Of a stretch of 64,000 nt of DNA, positions 58,845-64,000 are shown piece after piece. Below the pieces are notes generated by a model. The model was given only the letters and a program-made list of their open reading frames with translations, searched no databases and had not been told where the DNA came from. Both the position numbers and the translations under genes were made by a program. Origin of the DNA: Macrostomum hystrix (taxonomy: Eukaryota > Platyhelminthes > Macrostomidae); assembly GCA_950097015.1 (NCBI GenBank), contig CATNEN010000039.1:7580501-7644500 (forward strand), written 5' to 3'. Position 1 is the first letter of the stretch; every line of letters begins with the position of its first letter.

Positions 58845-60015
58845 ACTGTCATAACAGGTTACTCTCCTATTTTCATAACAGGTTACTCTCCTACTGTCAT
58901 AACAGGTTACTCTCCTATTGTCATAACAGGTTACTCTCCTATTGTCATAACAGGTTACTCTCCTACTGTCATAACAGGTTACTCTCCTACTGTCATAACA
59001 GGTTACTCTCCTATTGTCATAACAGGTTACTCTCCTATTGTCATAACAGGTTACTCTCCTACTGTCATAACAGGTTACTCTCCTACTGTCATAACAGGTT
59101 ACTCTCCTACTGTCATAACAGGTTACTCTCCTACTGTCATAACAGGTTACTCTCCTACTGTCATAACAGGTTACTCTCCTACTGTCATAACAGGTTACTC
59201 TCCTACTGTCATAACAGGTTATTCTCCTACTGTCATAACAGGTTACTCTCCTACTGTCATAACAGGTTACTCTCCTACTGTCATAACAGGTTACTCTCCT
59301 ACTGTCATAACAGGTTACTCTCCTACTGTCATAACAGGTTACTCTCCTACTGTCATAACAGGTTACTCTCCTACTGTCATAACAGGTTACTCTCCTATTG
59401 TCATAACAGGTTACTCTCCTACTGTCATAACAGGTTACTCTCCTATTGTCATAACAGGCTACTCTCCTACTGTCATAACAGGTTACTCTCCTACTGTCAT
59501 AACAGGTTACTCTCCTACTGTCATAACAGGTTACTCTCCTACTGTCATAACAGGTTATTCTCCTACTGTCATAACAGGTTACTCTCCTATTGTCATAACA
59601 GGTTACTCTCCTACTGTCATAACAGGTTACTCTCCTACTGTCATAACAGGTTACTCTCCTATTGTCATAACAGGTTACTCTCCTATTGTCATAACAGGTT
59701 ACTCTCCTACTGTCATAACAGGTTACTCTCCTATTGTCATAACAGGTTACTCTCCTACTGTCATAACAGGTTACTCTCCTACTGTCATAACAGGTTACTC
59801 TCCTACTGTCATAACAGGTTACTCTCCTACTGTCATAACAGGTTATTCTCCTACTGTCATAACAGGTTACTCTCCTATTGTCATAACAGGTTACTCTCCT
59901 ATTGTCATAACAGGTTACTCTCCTATTGTCATAACAGGTTACTCTCCTACTGTCATAACAGGTTACTCTCCTATTGTCATAACAGGTTATTCTCCTACTG
60001 TCATAACAGATAACT
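58845..60015. repeat. 24-bp minisatellite, about 49 copies
   Basis: The unit is CATAACAGGTTACTCTCCTA plus CTGT or TTGT. It is read open on the minus strand for 425 codons with an eight-residue cycle. This is treated as a repeat artefact. Confidence 0.97.
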
Positions 60016-60375
60016 CTCCTACTGTCATAACAATTGATTCTACAGTCATAACACGATTTTACTGCCATAACATGATTCTACTGTCATATCAGCTTATTCT
60101 ACCGTCATAACAGTTGATTCTACCGTCATAACAGCTTATTCTACCGTCATAACAGGTGATTCTACTGTCATAACAGCTTATTCTACCGTCATAACAGCTT
60201 ATTCTACCGTCATAACAGCTTATTCTACCGTCATAACAGGTGATTCTACTGTCATAACAGGTGATTCTACTGTCATAACAGCTTATTCTACCGTCATAAC
60301 AGCTTATTCTACCGTCATAACAGCTTATTCTACCGTCATAACAGGTGATTCTACTGTCATATCAGCTTATTCTAC
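60016..60375. repeat. 21-bp derivative of the 24-bp array, about 16 copies
   Basis: The unit is CATAACAGCTTATTCTACCG plus T, with GGTGATTCTACTGT variants. It shares TGTCATAACAG with the adjacent 24-bp array and arose from it by a three-base shortening. Confidence 0.93.
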
Positions 60376-60379
60376 TATC

Positions 60380-61005
60380 CAACGTGTATCCAACATACCA
60401 GAAAGATTCATAAAACAAAAACACCAAGACTTTTGTTGTGTGCTACTTGAAGATTGATCTAGAAAATTCAGTCACACAATCCAATGCGATGTTCCCACGA
60501 ATTGTATATCAAGTTTGCTAGAAATGGTGTGCTATCACAGCTGGTATGACTTACAAATTGTCTTATGCAAACATAAGAAATACAACTTTCCAGTCACGGA
60601 GTTCCTTTTAGTGTTTGCCGAAAACATAAAAACGCGTTTGATATAAATGCTCAGTAGGCGGTTGAAATGTGAGTGCACTGAACTACAAGTACTTATCGTG
60701 TTTTGCTTCACAACACAGAAAGAGCCTAGTACCCGATGTACTTGTGCGATTCAATGCGTCAAGGTCTTAAAGTAAATCAAACTAATAAATCAAAGTATTC
60801 GCCAGTTACAGGGGACTTTCCACGCCTTTTTTTTTTCTAAATTAAGCGGTCGTTTTTTAACTAAACACCGAATGGAAATACGATAGTCTATGGCCAAAAG
60901 TGTACTGTACCCAGGCTAAACCGAAGTAGAGCGCCAGGCAAAATTAGGCCAACAAATATAAGCCCGCTAATAACTCGGATTGGAACTTATCAAGTCCTAA
61001 AAACG
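60380..61005. other. upstream flank of TTLL10-like gene
   Basis: No coding signal was found. AAATATAAG at 60954-60962, about 50 bp before the ATG, is a weak TATA candidate for the plus-strand gene. Confidence 0.3.
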
Positions 61006-61009
61006 CGAC

Positions 61010-64000
61010 ATGCCAAAGGCAGCCGTGCAACAAACATCCGCCCAGCTGCGGAACAGCCGGCTGCAGCCGGAGCCGCGGCCCACGATTAACAAACTATCGT
61101 CCGTCACCAGAGACGAGACATCCTTGCCGAAGCCAAGACCGCAGAAGACAAAGAACCGTGAGCAGCAGCAGCGACCGAAACCGAAACAACGCAACAAGAC
61201 TGCGGGTGCTGCCGACTTTTTTGAATGTGCCGACACATCCGAAAAGGCAGCAACCGGGCGCCACTTGGCCAGGTCTGATTACGAAGTCGGCATCGAAGGC
61301 TGGTCTGTCACCAATAGCAACCTGGACATGTAAGTTGCATTTGGGAATTGAGTTTGAGTTGGAGTGAACTGTTTTTTGAGTTGGTGCCTGATTAGCACTT
61401 TTATTTTATAGTCTGAACTGTCTGCATCGCCCGATTCGCTCCGTCTAGGTCGGCCAACAATCCGGAAAACGGCGAAGAGGTTGCGGCCTTTGACGAAAAA
61501 AAACTGTCGCCATTTTACGAAGGCTACGATGTGCGCAATCTGCTCGAGAAATGGCGAGACCTGCCCTCCCGACTGACCTTGTCAGACTGGGGGTTCTACA
61601 TCAAGACCACCAGGAGACGCTCCCAGCGCAGTCAGGTTGACCGCCTGGTAGCTGATGTCTGCTCAAAGGTGACTAAAATAATAATTAGTAATAATCTGTG
61701 GAACATCTGTGGCTCATCAGAAAGAGGCGATTCTGCCCTTTCCGCTGAATCCTGACACAGATAACCCGTCACACACTCACACAGGGTGTGTATCCGCGCT
61801 GACTTTCTAATTGTCAGGCAGTGTACACTCTCTTTGTGCCTTCAAAGTAGGCACTCTAGGGCTTAAATTGCACGACAAGCCTCCAAATGAATGTGGCCTC
61901 GCCGCGGAATTGAGCACGGGGACCTTGTTGCGAGAGGCAAATCCGCTCTGCCACTCGAACCCAAGCTAATAACCTATCGCGCTGTCTGAAGAAGCCCTCA
62001 GAAGCAACAGACTCGCACTGAACATTCCAGGTCCTGAGCATGCGTGAACTTATTTTCTACTCACTGGACAGTGGCGCCCACTGCCTGATGTGGCTCAACT
62101 CGTCATTGGCTCAAAAGTTCATCTCCGGCATGAGAAAAGGCTGCCACATTATTGGCCGCATTAATGGCGAAATTCTAGTGAAGGACAAGCAGAACTTGTC
62201 CAACTTCATGTCCGAACACCAGTTCAAGGAGTGGATCGAGTGCGGGCCACACGTCTGCCTGAATGAGAAGAACGAGGTTTTCAAACGAAGTCTGCAACGG
62301 ATCTGCCAGCATCAGTACACTGTGAGTGTGGGACTGCCGAGTGTGGGACTACCGGGTGTGGGACTGCCGAGTGTGGGACTGCCGAGTGTGGGACTGCCGA
62401 GTGTGGGACTGCCGAGTGTGGGATTACGGAATGTGACGCCATTAGTTGTAGGCCTGTGGGAGCGGTGACGAAGGTGACAGAATAAAAAAATGAAAAGGAC
62501 TCATAGTGGTGTCTGTGTGCGAATTATCAGGGCCACTACATGGGCAAGTGCATCGATGATATCGCCGAGATGAACTGTCCGAATTTCGACTATTACTTTT
62601 GCGAGTGCTTCCGTCGGCACATCTTTATACCGGAGTTCTACACCTTCAGCCACTACTACCTCATGGAGCAGTTTCTCAAGAAGTACGAGAGTAAGTAGAA
62701 ATAATTGAGCACCTTTGACAGATCCTTTAATTGGGAATGCTACCTCAGGAGTCTCAATAAAAACTCACCCCATCCGTTCATTCACGCCGTCGTCAGCCGA
62801 TGAAGAGTTCAAGCGAACCATCTGGCTGGCCAAACCGGCCTACCTGACTGCCAGCAAGGGTTTCTTCTTGATCCGAGACGCCAGGGAGTTTCGCTACTTT
62901 TATATGGTCAGGTCGGACTCTTGCGTCAGACGCGAGGGCTTCGTCTTGCAGCGCTACCTCCCCAGGACTTGTACCATAAACTCGTGCAAGATGGACTGCC
63001 GCATGTACCTGCTAATCACCGTGACCAATGGCCGGCGGGTCAGCGGCTTCTTTCATCCGGGATACGTGCGCACTACATCGACGGCCTACACGTTCAAGTT
63101 CGACCAGGGGAGGAAAATTAGTGGAAACATTTTTGAGCACTCAACGGCTACAGAGCTGTATAAACTAGCGAATACAAAAATGCCAGGTAAATTTTCTCTC
63201 ATTTTCTCTCCCGTCCGTTCTTCACAGTTAAAAGCTATTTCTCCCCCCGGGAAAAGACCACGGGGATATTATAAATACCCACTGCCTACTTCACGGTAGC
63301 TCCCAAATCAAATGACCGATGACCGTGATAGTCGACCATTAGAATTAGAATTTTCGGGCCTTTACGATGAACTAACTTTCAAAGCCCGATTGTTGTCGAA
63401 GACACTGGTGACAAGGACAGCTAACATTGCTCGGTATAAACCTCTATGGCAATTCGTAGTGGTTAAAAAATGAAAAATGTAACAATGTACCTAATTCAAA
63501 ATAGTCAACATAACATAATAGCCAAGACGGTTCTATGATGAAATTTTGTGAGCAGAAAAGTTATGCTTATATTGGCTGGTGGTTTTTGCCACCACATACC
63601 CCGACGAGAACCATTAAATTTGTCAACGACGCCGATGTTTTGTGATTCTGGAAGTTGTTTCATCGGATAGAGCGGAAAATGTTACCCGCGTTCTGCATTT
63701 TCATGCCGATTGGTTGAATATTTTGGGAGATGCTGAAAAAAATGTGGGTATTTAAAATGGTCTACTGTTATAAAAGCAGTCGAATATTAAAACATTTCAC
63801 CTCATTTCAACTTGCTTAATTACAATTGGGCCAGATGACAGCGAAGAGGATGACGACGACGAAAAGAAGCAGTGCCTGCCGTTCAACGAAGCCTGCGAGC
63901 AGATCACGACAGGCGCTAAGAAGGTGACAAAAGGCGAGGTCGAGATGCCGACGCCATTCGTCAATAAAGAAGACGGTCCTGGTGGCAATCTGCAAGAGAA
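61010..64000 (+). CDS. TTLL10-like tubulin-tyrosine-ligase family protein (5' part)
   Basis: Exons (plus strand): 61010-61329, 61449-61668, 62031-62321, 62531-62690, 62797-63186 and 63835 onward, running off the window. All junction phases agree. TTL-like enzymes use an ATP-grasp fold to ligate amino acids to tubulin or other proteins, and TTLL10 is a glycylase in mammals. The N-terminal 107 residues are basic and low-complexity (KPRPQKTKNREQQQRPKPKQ). Then come LTLSDWGFYIKTT, FIPEFYTFSHYYLMEQFL, FKRTIWLAKPAYLTASKGFF (the KPxxxxxGxG nucleotide loop, lacking the second Gly), VLQRYL and CKMDCRMYLLI (the FDVRxYLLI block). These fit TTLL10 best but divergence is high, so activity is uncertain. 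The last visible exon starts with an acidic run (DDSEEDDDDEKK). Intron 2 carries a SINE and intron 3 begins with a 15-bp repeat. Confidence 0.72.
61680..61962 (-). mobile_element. SINE family B copy in TTLL10-like intron 2
   Basis: Tail AATAATTAGTAATAATC at the low end, body GACTTTCTAATTGTCAGGCA and TTGCACGACAAGCC, head CGCCGCGGAATTGAGC. It is antisense to the host gene. Confidence 0.85.
62322..62425. repeat. 15-bp repeat starting at a splice donor
   Basis: Six or seven copies of GTGTGGGACTGCCGA begin with the first intron base after exon 62031-62321 (ACT|GTGAGTGTGGG). Confidence 0.88.
63190..63830. other. TTLL10-like intron 5
   Basis: Unique AT-rich sequence. No internal gene or SINE was recognised. 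Confidence 0.4.

Noticed and set aside
58791-60068. 425-codon frame with an eight-residue cycle
   Set aside because: It is the 24-bp minisatellite read on the minus strand, with no unique domain at either end.

Overview
The window is nuclear DNA of an invertebrate animal. The evidence is introns with GT-AG junctions, metazoan gene families (three Src-family tyrosine kinases, a TRPV channel, stomatin, a Runt-domain factor ending in VWRPY, HDHD5, a TTLL10-like protein) and tRNA-derived SINEs. I cannot name the species. A spiralian or other non-vertebrate bilaterian fits, at low confidence. There are no operons, prophages or CRISPR arrays. Roughly a quarter of the window is tandem repeat, mostly minisatellites with 9-43 bp units.

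Layout. 1-5.1 kb: 32-bp and 18-bp minisatellites. 5.1-7.9 kb: last two exons of a multi-pass membrane protein (minus strand) whose intron is filled by 30-bp arrays. 8-12.5 kb: AT-rich, no gene seen. 12.6-24.8 kb: three tandem Src-family kinase genes on the minus strand (A, B, C). All share one intron position and a 789-nt kinase exon. C looks like a pseudokinase. A short DNA transposon with long inverted repeats lies between B and C. 26.1-33.7 kb: a complete TRPV channel gene of 13 constitutive exons plus a candidate 27-nt cassette exon at the pore. 37.3-38.3 kb: an intronless stomatin gene. 43.6-46.7 kb: a RUNX gene. 51.4-58.1 kb: HDHD5 in nine exons with a TATA promoter. 61.0 kb to the end: the 5' part of a TTLL10-like gene on the plus strand.

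Exon models were assembled by hand from splice consensus, codon phase and family similarity. Phases agree at every junction listed, except a possible RUNX first exon, which is flagged. The long repeat-encoded open frames are treated as by-products of stop-free repeat units, not genes.

The main observations are these. Minisatellites sit just downstream of 5' splice sites in many introns of five genes. One array is built of consensus splice donors and another of CCAAT boxes. A 10-bp hyphenated palindrome recurs six times in one orientation in non-coding DNA. One minisatellite is an amplified SINE head. The TRPV gene has a nine-residue cassette that copies the pattern of its selectivity filter.
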